DNA of 64,000 nt from Campylobacter concisus (lineage in GTDB: Bacteria; Campylobacterota; Campylobacteria; Campylobacterales; Campylobacteraceae), in contig NZ_PIRO01000004.1 in the NCBI RefSeq assembly GCF_003048905.1, forward strand, positions 1-64,000, written 5' to 3'. The stretch's first letter is position 1; every line of letters begins with the position of its first letter. The notes under the pieces were generated by a model, which was given only the letters and a program-made list of their open reading frames with translations, made no database searches and was not told the DNA's origin. The translations under genes were made by a program, and so were the position numbers. Below are positions 57,071-64,000 of this stretch, piece after piece.

Positions 57071-57904
57071 TTATAAAATCTCAAGTCTGGTGCTGATATC
57101 AGCAACGCCTTTTGAATACATCGCTGATGTTACTATCGCATCGGCATTTGCGTAATCTTTTGCATTTGATAAATTTATACCACCGGCTGCTAGGATAATG
57201 GTATTTGGCGAAATCTCATCTCTTAAAGAGAGTACATTTTCGATGAGCTCTGGACTAAATTTATCGCACTGCACGACGTCGCAATTTGCTTTTAAAAGCT
57301 TGCTTACTTCGTCTAAATTTTCAGCTTCAATGCATACTTTTCGCTCAGCCATTTTTGCTTTAAACTCTGGCAAATGCGATAAAAATTTATCAAAGCTACC
57401 GTAGGCTTTCATGTGGTTTTTAAAAAATAAAATACTATCGCTAAGCCCAAGCCTATGGATGCCACCACCGCCTTCAAGTACGGCTTTTACGCAAAATTTC
57501 TTAGCAAACGGAAAACTCTTTCTAGTTGCCAACACTTCACATTTTTCATTGACGTACTTTGTGGCATTTACCATTTTATTTGTATAAGTTGCGATGGCAC
57601 TGGCATATTCTAGTGCGACTTGAGCTAGTTTCCAAGCTTTATGCACATCTTCGTAGCTGCCATAAATTTTTATGATCACATCGCCAGCCTTGCAAATTTG
57701 AGAATTTTGCAGAAAAATTTCACTCTCGCACCCAAGTAGCCTCGCAACACTTGCGGCCACATCAACGCAGCTAACACAAATTTCATCACGTGAATAAATT
57801 TCAAGTGAGGCATTTTTATCGATATTTTGAAGCGACGTAGTAAGATCAAAGTAAGGTACATCTTCGTTTATATAGCTTAGAATTTCTGCGTCGCTAAGTA
57901 TCAT
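57071..57904 (-). CDS. modD: ModD-like nicotinate-nucleotide pyrophosphorylase homologue
   Basis: 277 residues of the quinolinate phosphoribosyltransferase fold: N-terminal swapped domain starting LSDAEILSYINEDVPYFDLTT, then a barrel with ATRKSFPFAKKFCVKAVLEGGGGIHRLGLSDSILF and C-terminal EAENLDEVSKLLKANCDVVQCD. The start and the GGIHRLGLSD segment are closer to ModD than to NadC. ModD occurs near molybdate transport genes, but none is in the window; its reaction is unsettled. It is the last gene of a series beginning with the HMA2-like gene. Confidence 0.85.
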   Translation of the reverse strand: MILSDAEILSYINEDVPYFDLTTSLQNIDKNASLEIYSRDEICVSCVDVAASVARLLGCESEIFLQNSQICKAGDVIIKIYGSYEDVHKAWKLAQVALEYASAIATYTNKMVNATKYVNEKCEVLATRKSFPFAKKFCVKAVLEGGGGIHRLGLSDSILFFKNHMKAYGSFDKFLSHLPEFKAKMAERKVCIEAENLDEVSKLLKANCDVVQCDKFSPELIENVLSLRDEISPNTIILAAGGINLSNAKDYANADAIVTSAMYSKGVADISTRLEIL

Positions 57905-57905
57905 T

Positions 57906-58178
57906 TTATGCCTTTTTTACCTCATTTTTTGCTTTTATTATCATTTTTTTAAAGATTCCATTGTCATAAAGCCCAGCATGATAAAGAGCAAAACAAGTAA
58001 ATGCAATGCCTGAAGCAACGTGAAATTTCTTAATGCTTTTATTTCTTTTCATAAAAAGGGCGCTTAAGCAAACTGAGGCTAAAGCGATGCCCATGCCGAC
58101 TTTTGATACTTGCCTATGAGTGTTTATATCAAGTAGTTTGCCACTTATTTTTGTTTCTTTTTTCAAATTCTTCTCCAT
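57906..58178 (-). CDS. Small membrane protein between agcS and modD
   Basis: 90 residues with two hydrophobic segments (about 27-44 and 52-70): MGIALASVCLSALFMKR and VASGIAFTCFALYHAGLY. Basic ends. I do not recognise the family. A His in the second segment (YHAG) recalls small cytochrome-b-like two-helix proteins, but one His is no proof. Contiguous with its neighbours (start on the agcS stop; 1-base gap to modD). Confidence 0.6.
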   Translation of the reverse strand: MEKNLKKETKISGKLLDINTHRQVSKVGMGIALASVCLSALFMKRNKSIKKFHVASGIAFTCFALYHAGLYDNGIFKKMIIKAKNEVKKA

Positions 58179-59642
58179 TTAGTTTTTATTCCAGCAACTT
58201 GTATTTTTGATGCCAAGGCCTTCTGGGTCAAATTCTGGATTTTGCCCAGCCTTTCTTTGAGCTTCGTAGTCTTTGACTGCTATTATCACTACTTTTGAAA
58301 GTAAGAATATAGCGATAATATTAATAGTTGCCATTGCAGCCATTGTGATATCAGCGATATTCCAAGCGAGCTTTAAATTCATCTGAGCACCAATAAATAT
58401 CATAACGACAGCTGTTATCTTAAATAGCAACGTAAGCTTGTGGCTTTTGGTTAAAAATTTCATATTTGCCTGAGCGTAGTAGTAGTTGCCAATAAGCGAA
58501 GTGATGGCAAAAAGTACGACTGCAAGAGTGGTAAAATGAACTCCAAATTCACCAAAATACTCTTTCATCGCGGCTTGAACGAGTGGGAGGGCGGTTAGCA
58601 CCTCGCCACTTGAGCCAGTCTGCTTCGTAAGATAGGCCTGTGAAAATAGCACGATCATACCAGAAGCTATACATATAGTCATATCTATAAAGACTGCTAT
58701 TGCTTGAACTAGGCCTTGTTTTACTGGGTGGCTAGTATGTGCTGCGGCTGCTGCGTTTGGAGCTGAACCCATGCCAGCTTCGTTTGAAAAAAGGCCTCTT
58801 TTGATGCCTATTACGATCACGCTGCCGGCAAATCCGCCAAATATCGCTTTAAAATCAAAGGCATTTTCTAAAATCATCTTAACAACATCAGGAATTTCTT
58901 TGAAATTTAAAACGATAGCAATAAGTGCTAGCGAGATGTAGGCAAGTGCCATGAACGGCACGATGTATGAGCTTACTTTACCGATGATGTGACTTTTGCT
59001 AAAAAACATTACCGCCGCAAATGCCGTAAGAATAAGGCCGATGCCAACAGGTAGGCCGCTTTGTGCAAAGCTAACGTTGCTACCAGCTTTGTCGTAGTAA
59101 ATTTCAAACGCTGATGTCATGGTATAGCTTTGAAGTCCGTTAAAGCCGTATGCGTAGGTAATGATGAGAATTATCGCAAAAAGCGAAGCCAACCACTTTA
59201 TGCCAAGGCCATTTTTGATGTAATAAGCTGGACCGCCTTTAAATCCAAAAACGTCTTTTGTCTTATAAATTTGCGCTAACGTACTCTCTATAAAAGCTGA
59301 AGCCGATCCTAGAAAAGCCATCAAGCACATCCAAAAAAGAGCACCCGGACCGCCCGCAGCGATAGCAGCTGAAATTCCAGCGATATTGCCTATACCAACA
59401 CGCGAAGCAGTCGAGATCATAAGTGCTTGAAACGGCGTTAAATGGTGCTTATTGTACTTGTCTTTTTTTTCTACTAAGACCCTGCAAGCCTCAAAAAACA
59501 TCCTAAACTGCACAAAACGAGTCAAATAACTAAAATAAATTCCCGTAGCCACAAGAATAATGACTAAAAAATATCCATATAAAAAGTCGTTGGCTACGTC
59601 CATTTTGCCGTTTAAAAAATTTAAGAAACTATCAAGCACCAT
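58179..59642 (-). CDS. Sodium:alanine/glycine symporter (AgcS family)
   Basis: 487 residues, about eleven helices. Family segments: RVGIGNIAGISAAIAAGGPGALFWMC, FLGSASAFIESTLAQIYK, FKGGPAYYIKNGLG and GIKRGLFSNEAGMGSAPNAAAAAHTSHPVKQG. Imports alanine or glycine with sodium. Ribosome site AAAGGG. It starts 14 bases after the P-type ATPase gene, so it may be read from the same message. Confidence 0.92.
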   Translation of the reverse strand: MVLDSFLNFLNGKMDVANDFLYGYFLVIILVATGIYFSYLTRFVQFRMFFEACRVLVEKKDKYNKHHLTPFQALMISTASRVGIGNIAGISAAIAAGGPGALFWMCLMAFLGSASAFIESTLAQIYKTKDVFGFKGGPAYYIKNGLGIKWLASLFAIILIITYAYGFNGLQSYTMTSAFEIYYDKAGSNVSFAQSGLPVGIGLILTAFAAVMFFSKSHIIGKVSSYIVPFMALAYISLALIAIVLNFKEIPDVVKMILENAFDFKAIFGGFAGSVIVIGIKRGLFSNEAGMGSAPNAAAAAHTSHPVKQGLVQAIAVFIDMTICIASGMIVLFSQAYLTKQTGSSGEVLTALPLVQAAMKEYFGEFGVHFTTLAVVLFAITSLIGNYYYAQANMKFLTKSHKLTLLFKITAVVMIFIGAQMNLKLAWNIADITMAAMATINIIAIFLLSKVVIIAVKDYEAQRKAGQNPEFDPEGLGIKNTSCWNKN

Positions 59643-59656
59643 CTACCCTTTCAAAT

Positions 59657-61747
59657 TTATTTTGATTTGAATTTTACGCCCTTCATTGAATTTAATAAAA
59701 GCCAAATCGTTGTACCATTATGAAGCATGGCAGTTGCTATTGGATTTAACATACCAAGTGTCGCAGCACTTAGTATAGCTGTGTTTACGCCAACGGTTGA
59801 GCGGAAATTTGAGCTAATTAAATCCATTGTTTTATTTGCTAGCTCTTTTACGAGAGCTACGCTCATGATATCATCTTTTAAAAGACTTATGTCAGCCGTC
59901 GCTTTAGCTATATCAGCACCCTTGTGCATACTTATGCCCACATTTGCCTTAGTTAGGCTTGGAGCATCGTTTATGCCATCTCCGACAAAGGCTACCTTTT
60001 TGCCCTCACTCTTTAGCTCTTCGATGATAGCTGCTTTATCTGTTGGTAAGCACTCCGCATAGACCCTATCAAGCCCAAGCTCACGTGCTACTTCTTCAGC
60101 CTTGCTTTTGATATCGCCGCTTAGCATGACGACCTCTTTTACGCCAAGGCTTCTTAGCTTTTTAACCATGTCTTTTGCGTTTTCTCTCATATCATCTTTC
60201 ATAGCGATGACGCCAACTAGCTCTTTATCATATCCTACGTAGAGTAAGGTTAAACCGCTATTTAATGCTTTACTTATTAAAGCTTCATGAGCTTTAAAGC
60301 TTATCATCTCATCATCTTCTAAAAAGTGTCTACTACCTATAACCACCTCTTTGCCGTGCATCGCAGTTTTTACGCCGTGAGCTACGATAAATTCAACTTC
60401 ATCGTGATGAATATGGTGGAAACCACGCTTATTTGCAGCTTCAACTATTGCTTCAGCTACTGGATGAAAGTAGTGCTCCTCGGCACTTGCAGTTAAATTT
60501 AATATATCATTTTGAGAAAAGCCCTCTTTAAATGAGTAAATTTCAACTACACTTAGGCGTCCATGTGTCAGAGTGCCGGTCTTGTCAAATACAAAAGTAT
60601 CAACTGAGCTTAAAGCTTCAATCGCTTTTGCGCCTTTTACAAGAATGCCGTTTCTACCTGCTTTTGAGATGCTTGATTTAAAAGCAACTGGTGTAGCAAG
60701 TTTTAATGCGCAAGAGTAGTCCGCTTGAAGTACGCTAGCAACACTATTCATATTTTTATTTATAATGTATGAAAGTCCAGCAAGCGAGAGCGTAACAGGC
60801 ACAAGTTTATCAGCTAGTTTTAACGCTTTTACACCAATGGCTGATTTTTCATTGAGTGAAGTTTGTATGTATTCTTTGATCCTAGCTGTCGCTGTGTCAC
60901 TACCTACATTTTCAGCCCAAATTTTTATCCTACCTTCATCAACCACGGTGCCACTTATAACACGGTCGCCTCTAGCTTTTGGTATAGGTTCAGCCTCTCC
61001 GGTCATTGAGACTTGATTTACATCGGCGTTACCTTCAACGATATAACCATCAACGCCTATCGTCTCACCAGCTCCAACTACTACGATGTCGCCCTTTTTT
61101 AAATTTTCGGTTTTTACTTTTTCAAGCGTCTTTTCGCCATTTAAATTTCTCTCGACCCAGACTTCTTCGATATTTGGTTTTGCTAGCTCTTTGATGAGAT
61201 CATCGCTTTTGTGACTGGCGCTTTCTTCCATATATTCGCCGATATTTATCATCAAATTTGTGCTATTTGCTGCTAAATGATCGCCCATTGCTAGGCTAGT
61301 GCCAATGGCAGTTGCCTCAAGTACTTTTGAAGTGACGCCCTCATGCCTTAGCTCTTTTGCACCCTCTATTAAATTTGGCGCTGTAGCATAAAGAGTCACG
61401 GCTGATTTTAGAGTTTTGTTACTCATAAATGGCGTTATACCAAGTGCGGCAGCAGCCTTATAGATATTTGCCTTGCTTGGCAAATTTGGATCTTTTGCCT
61501 TTGTTGGAAATTCATAGCTCTTTATAAAGTTTAAAATTTTATCGTAGTTTTTATTGTATTCAACGATAATACTTTTTGCGTATTTATTTACACGAACACT
61601 TAGTGCATCAGTTCGCTCTGAGATCGCAGCCTCGATAGCGCTGACGTCGCTTCTAGCGTTTAGGCTCTCGCAAATAAACCTCGCTCTATTTTTACTCTTG
61701 TGAGCTAGAGTGATCTTATTTTTGTGAGTCAAGTTCTGCTTTGACAT
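59657..61747 (-). CDS. P1B-type metal ATPase, probably ferrosome-type (FezB-like, P1B-6)
   Basis: About 696 residues; numbers below count from TTG 61753 two codons upstream, and I take the ATG 61747. An N-terminal HMA-like domain (about 12-80) lacks CxxC and has RAR at 23-25. Then membrane helices, the actuator TGEAEP (251), the metal-site helix ADYSCALKLATP (345-354; SCALK instead of CPC/SPC), phosphorylation site DKTGTLT (Asp390), HP motif HYFHP, a His-rich patch FHHIHH and hinge GDGINDAP. The CPx-like site and arginine N-terminus fit P1B-6 (FezB) ATPases of ferrosomes. It overlaps the preceding small gene by 32 bases. It could instead be a zinc/manganese exporter. Confidence 0.8.
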   Translation of the reverse strand: MSKQNLTHKNKITLAHKSKNRARFICESLNARSDVSAIEAAISERTDALSVRVNKYAKSIIVEYNKNYDKILNFIKSYEFPTKAKDPNLPSKANIYKAAAALGITPFMSNKTLKSAVTLYATAPNLIEGAKELRHEGVTSKVLEATAIGTSLAMGDHLAANSTNLMINIGEYMEESASHKSDDLIKELAKPNIEEVWVERNLNGEKTLEKVKTENLKKGDIVVVGAGETIGVDGYIVEGNADVNQVSMTGEAEPIPKARGDRVISGTVVDEGRIKIWAENVGSDTATARIKEYIQTSLNEKSAIGVKALKLADKLVPVTLSLAGLSYIINKNMNSVASVLQADYSCALKLATPVAFKSSISKAGRNGILVKGAKAIEALSSVDTFVFDKTGTLTHGRLSVVEIYSFKEGFSQNDILNLTASAEEHYFHPVAEAIVEAANKRGFHHIHHDEVEFIVAHGVKTAMHGKEVVIGSRHFLEDDEMISFKAHEALISKALNSGLTLLYVGYDKELVGVIAMKDDMRENAKDMVKKLRSLGVKEVVMLSGDIKSKAEEVARELGLDRVYAECLPTDKAAIIEELKSEGKKVAFVGDGINDAPSLTKANVGISMHKGADIAKATADISLLKDDIMSVALVKELANKTMDLISSNFRSTVGVNTAILSAATLGMLNPIATAMLHNGTTIWLLLNSMKGVKFKSK

Positions 61748-62039
61748 CTTCAAAACGCTCTTTTAGTTCTTCTATGCCAGCATTTATAAGCTCGCCACCT
61801 TTGATAATCGCTTTAAATACGCACTCTTGTGCTTTTGGATTAGTTAGTACATAAGCTGCGATACCACCTAAAACTAGACCTTTTACAAAGCCAGCAGCAT
61901 TAAAATTTTCAGGTACAAATGGTAAATTTTGAGCTGCATTGTTTATTGCGTTATCAATTGCGCTTGGCTGAGTAGCTGCTGCATTGTTAGCCACAGTTTC
62001 ACTTGCTACGTTTTCTTCATTGATGTAAGGGTTATTCAT
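61716..62039 (-). CDS. Small membrane protein, DUF5132/PacL-like, partner of the P-type ATPase
   Basis: 107 residues: Asn/Ala-rich N-terminus, one hydrophobic segment with glycine (AGFVKGLVLGGIAAYVL, about 50-66) and an amphipathic acidic helix (GIEELKERFEDVKAELD). Its stop falls in the ATPase start. Such small one-helix proteins accompany certain P-type ATPases (PacL of mycobacterial CtpC; FezA of ferrosomes); similarity is in layout, so the match is inference. ATAATG overlap with the preceding gene. Confidence 0.68.
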   Translation of the reverse strand: MNNPYINEENVASETVANNAAATQPSAIDNAINNAAQNLPFVPENFNAAGFVKGLVLGGIAAYVLTNPKAQECVFKAIIKGGELINAGIEELKERFEDVKAELDSQK

Positions 62040-62353
62040 TATTTACTCTCCAATTTTATTAGTTTTTCTGCTATCAAAAGACCGCCGATACCAGCTGCTG
62101 TAAAAGCTGCCGCATTTAGATATTTTTTTTGTGCTATTAAATTTGAAGCATGAATGCCAACAGCACCTACAAAACCACCTGTTACAGCGTATTTCGCTAT
62201 CTTTTTAGCAACATCTTTTTTAGTCGCTCTATTATTTAGATAGTCGCTAAAGCCAAGTGCAGCTGCACCCATGCCAGCGACTAAAGCACCGCTGATGAAG
62301 TGATCAAATGGAAGCCTTGTGCTTGAAAGCGTAAAAAGACTATTTCCTTGCAT
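62039..62353 (-). CDS. Small glycine/alanine-rich membrane protein
   Basis: 104 residues with three weakly hydrophobic Gly/Ala-rich segments (ALVAGMGAAALGF, YAVTGGFVGAVGIHAS, AAAFTAAGIGGLLIAEKL) and lysine patches between them. The pattern of short Gly-rich helices recalls glycine-zipper or magnetosome/ferrosome membrane proteins that shape membranes. No family recognised. AAGGATAGAG before ATG; 1-base overlap with the next gene. Confidence 0.68.
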   Translation of the reverse strand: MQGNSLFTLSSTRLPFDHFISGALVAGMGAAALGFSDYLNNRATKKDVAKKIAKYAVTGGFVGAVGIHASNLIAQKKYLNAAAFTAAGIGGLLIAEKLIKLESK

Positions 62354-62362
62354 TCTCTATCC

Positions 62363-62674
62363 TTATGCTATATCGTTTGGTGTGATAGCTTTTGGAGCAG
62401 CTGGCTTTTTAGCGCGTGGTTTTCTTGTTTTCTTTACCACTTTTTCAGCCTCTTTTTCTATTTTTTTAGCACCGCGTTTTGCTTTTTTCTCTTCTTTTAC
62501 TATAAAGTCTTTTGCATCTTTTGCAACGCTTTTACCTTTTTTGTAAAGATCTTTTGCAGCCTCTTTGCCTTTATCTAAGCCTTCTTGGGCGTACTCTTTG
62601 ATCTTATCTCTTTTATTCCAAGCAGCTATTGCTAAACCGCCTACTGCTAAACCTGCTAAAAATGGTAATGCCAT
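62363..62674 (-). CDS. YtxH-like lysine-rich membrane-anchored protein
   Basis: 103 residues from the ATG at 62674, which has AAGGA upstream; an ATG at 62722 would overlap the preceding gene. One N-terminal Gly/Ala helix (LPFLAGLAVGGLAIAAW, about 3-20) and then a very lysine-rich amphipathic helix (KEAAKDLYKKGKSVAKDAKDF) ending in KKTRKPRAKKPAAPKA. YtxH-like or histone-H1-like composition. It could bind membranes, nucleic acid or polyphosphate; unknown. Confidence 0.65.
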   Translation of the reverse strand: MALPFLAGLAVGGLAIAAWNKRDKIKEYAQEGLDKGKEAAKDLYKKGKSVAKDAKDFIVKEEKKAKRGAKKIEKEAEKVVKKTRKPRAKKPAAPKAITPNDIA

Positions 62675-62705
62675 TTTAAATCCTTTCTTTGTTTGATTTT
62701 GTAAA

Positions 62706-63356
62706 TTATTCATTTTCTTCATCCTTATTAAAATTTTTGCTAACTACTGAAATGCCTAATGCCCCAAGCGCAAGTCCGCTAAAAAACGAGAAATTTGGAT
62801 TATTAGTTATCTTTGCTAACTCGCTTTTATCAGCTTTGCCGCTTGCGATATTTTGCAAGCTTTTAGTTATCTCATTAAAGTCATTTTGATAGTTTTCTAA
62901 AATATTTGTTATACCATTTTGCTCAAAATTTTGTGAAATTTCATTTAAATTTAGCTCATTTTTTATTTCACAGCCACTATAAATTTCTTTTAAGCGTTGC
63001 TTTAAAGAGGCGATGTATTCATTGTTTGAAGTAGCCCAAAGTCTAAAAAATAGATCTTTTAGCTCTTCATCATCTAAGCTTTCACAAAATTTTTCATACA
63101 TTTTATTTAGCTCTAACTCATAGTTTAAAGCTTGTATCAGCGCATCTTCTTTATTTTTTGCTGGCAAAAATATAGCTTCATTTTCGCAAGCAAGCTCATA
63201 ATCATGTGTGCTCGCAAATTTTTCTATCAAGATGATCGCATTTTTTCTGATATTTGCGATCTCGTTAAAAACATCACCAAATGAAGCTAAATTTTCATAT
63301 AAGCTAAGTGCGTTTTTTTCGCTGGTATATGATGCATTTAAAAGTTCATTAAGCAT
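62706..63356 (-). CDS. Membrane-anchored ferritin-like (DUF2202-type) protein
   Basis: 216 residues. Two helix pairs like a four-helix ferritin-like bundle: ASYTSEKNALSLYENLASF with FNEIANIRKNAIILIEKF, then ALNYELELNKMYEKFCESL with LFFRLWATSNNEYIASLKQRL. The second pair resembles the DUF2202/rubrerythrin type, where a His usually follows (SxxH); here it is SNNE. After a linker a C-terminal membrane anchor FFSGLALGALGISVV (about 192-206). Iron binding or oxidation is inferred from fold and context. Start overlaps the HMA2-like gene by 8 bases. Confidence 0.65.
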   Translation of the reverse strand: MLNELLNASYTSEKNALSLYENLASFGDVFNEIANIRKNAIILIEKFASTHDYELACENEAIFLPAKNKEDALIQALNYELELNKMYEKFCESLDDEELKDLFFRLWATSNNEYIASLKQRLKEIYSGCEIKNELNLNEISQNFEQNGITNILENYQNDFNEITKSLQNIASGKADKSELAKITNNPNFSFFSGLALGALGISVVSKNFNKDEENE

Positions 63357-63672
63357 ATTTCACTTCTTTTGCAACTTCATTTACTCTAGTTGAAATCTCT
63401 TCTAAATTTTGCCCTTTTAAAAGATCCTCCCAAAGGTTTTTTGGAAAAATTTCATGATCGTATTCGATCGTTACAGAGCCGATTAGCTTGTTAAATTTTA
63501 CATTTTTTATACCATTTATTTGAGCTATCACATTATCTAGGCTAGCTAAATTTACGCTGCTACTTAGCTCTTTTATCTTTGGACTAACTCTTACTCTTAG
63601 TCTGCCGTTTGTGTGAGCTATCATTGAAAAATAACTTGCAACTTGTGCTAAAGTTTGTGTTTTTATATCCAT
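63349..63672 (-). CDS. HMA2-like metal-domain protein (first gene of the ferrosome-like cluster)
   Basis: 107 residues from ATG 63672, spaced 5 bases from AAGGA (the ATG at 63678 lies in the ribosome site). SMIAHTNGRLRVRVSPKI followed by NGIKNVKFNKLIGSVTIEYD is the fold of the HMA2-like ferredoxin-like domain, without CxxC. The arginine-rich RLRVR sits in the place of the metal loop. C-terminal about 30 residues are acidic helix. FezC of ferrosomes also has an HMA-like domain; relation is inferred. Confidence 0.7.
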   Translation of the reverse strand: MDIKTQTLAQVASYFSMIAHTNGRLRVRVSPKIKELSSSVNLASLDNVIAQINGIKNVKFNKLIGSVTIEYDHEIFPKNLWEDLLKGQNLEEISTRVNEVAKEVKYA

Positions 63673-63695
63673 TTTCATCCTTTTTTTAATTGCGT

Positions 63696-63701
63696 ATTAT
63701 C
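63696..63701 (-). promoter_or_regulatory. Probable -10 box of the ferrosome-like cluster
   Basis: Minus-strand TGTGAAATAGATAATACGC: GATAAT 23 bases before the ATG at 63672. Confidence 0.45.
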
Positions 63702-63740
63702 TATTTCACAGCTTAAATAAATCTGAAATTTTTTTGTTTT

Positions 63741-63749
63741 TCATTATCA
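63741..63749 (-). promoter_or_regulatory. Possible Fur half-site upstream of the cluster
   Basis: Minus-strand TGATAATGA, one half of the Fur consensus (TGATAAT...ATTATCA), 40 bases upstream of the -10. A second weaker element (TTATCATTTCATTTT) lies 63756-63770. The second half is not clean. Confidence 0.35.
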
Positions 63750-63773
63750 AAAAGTAAAATGAAATGATAAAAT

Positions 63774-64000
63774 TTAATTTTCATTTTTCTCTTGGCAATC
63801 ACTGCAAATACCATAAAGTATCATCGTATGCGACTGCTCGCTAAAATTTTTTTCTTTGCAAATTTGCTCTTGCCTTTGCTCTATCATCTCATCTTTAAAA
63901 TCAACTATCTTTTCACAAATTTCACATATCAAATGATCGTGCGAGGATTTTAAATTTAGCTCAAATTTCTTTACTCCATTTTCTTCAAAACAGTTTGCAA
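63774..64000 (-). CDS. Fur-family metalloregulator, C-terminal part (runs off the right edge)
   Basis: The last 74 codons of a Fur-type repressor: VKKFELNLKSSHDHLICEICEKIVDF, then EQRQEQICKEKNFSEQSHTMILYGICSDC. It has HDH and both CxxC pairs (CEIC, CSDC), so it keeps structural zinc and regulatory metal ligands. The N-terminal DNA-binding domain lies outside the window. It reads in the same direction as the cluster and ends about 100 bases before it. Which member (Fur, PerR or another) cannot be told. Confidence 0.85.
   Translation of the reverse strand, partial: ANCFEENGVKKFELNLKSSHDHLICEICEKIVDFKDEMIEQRQEQICKEKNFSEQSHTMILYGICSDCQEKNEN

Overview
The window is AT-rich bacterial chromosome from an epsilonproteobacterium, almost certainly a Campylobacter of the C. 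concisus/curvus/showae type. The evidence is the gene order fliP-glmU-coaBC-hypothetical-uppS-(prepilin peptidase)-(LptF-like)-truA, which I recall as the C. jejuni Cj0820-Cj0827 order, a cmeDEF efflux operon, a CjaA-type cysteine-binding protein, a deiminase-CDF-amidase trio as in Cj0949c-Cj0947c, and AT-rich promoters that are mostly just a -10 box. I saw no rRNA, tRNA, CRISPR array, phage or insertion sequence. The species assignment is inference.

Layout. 0-6.6 kb: a minus-strand operon of seven overlapping genes (glmU to truA) for cell-wall precursors, CoA, LPS export and tRNA modification. 6.7-9 kb: motA, motB and fliP (flagellar motor and export). 9-16.1 kb: cmeDEF followed without gaps by a second TolC-like protein and an EamA transporter. 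16.1-19.8 kb (minus): ispG, dnaB and a short ComEC. 20-22.8 kb (minus): a coiled-coil protein, a small conserved protein, a pseudopilin and priA. 23-25.6 kb: uvrB, then about 620 bases of decayed intergenic repeats. 25.6-30.2 kb (minus): an unrecognised membrane protein with an internal duplication, a decayed MFS transporter and a large AsmA-like protein. 30.3-33.8 kb: groESL with both an HspR-type and an HrcA-type operator, then a phosphohexomutase. 34.2-37.2 kb (minus): an amino-acid ABC importer (CjaA-like). 37.3-40.3 kb: putrescine synthesis from agmatine plus a metal exporter. 40.3-43.5 kb (minus): pstSCAB. 43.9-47 kb: a TAXI-type TRAP transporter. 47-49.6 kb (minus): Sel1-repeat protein, YgjP-like metalloprotease, MATE exporter. 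49.7-56.7 kb: ABC-F ATPase, two DKNYY-repeat membrane proteins, a BCCT transporter of different base composition. 57-63.7 kb (minus): the most interesting block.

That last block is a tight run of an HMA2-like protein, a membrane-anchored ferritin-like protein, three small membrane or lysine-rich proteins and a P1B-type ATPase. It continues into an alanine symporter, a small membrane protein and modD. The tail of a Fur-family regulator enters from the right edge upstream of it. Both the ATPase N-terminus and the HMA2-like protein carry arginine motifs where metal-binding CxxC would be expected. This resembles the fez (ferrosome) clusters that build iron-storage organelles around a P1B-6 ATPase. 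If that is right, this Campylobacter has a ferrosome-like system with an added ferritin-like membrane protein. It is the best candidate here for an undescribed system, but the assignment rests on reading motifs and gene context, not on a search.
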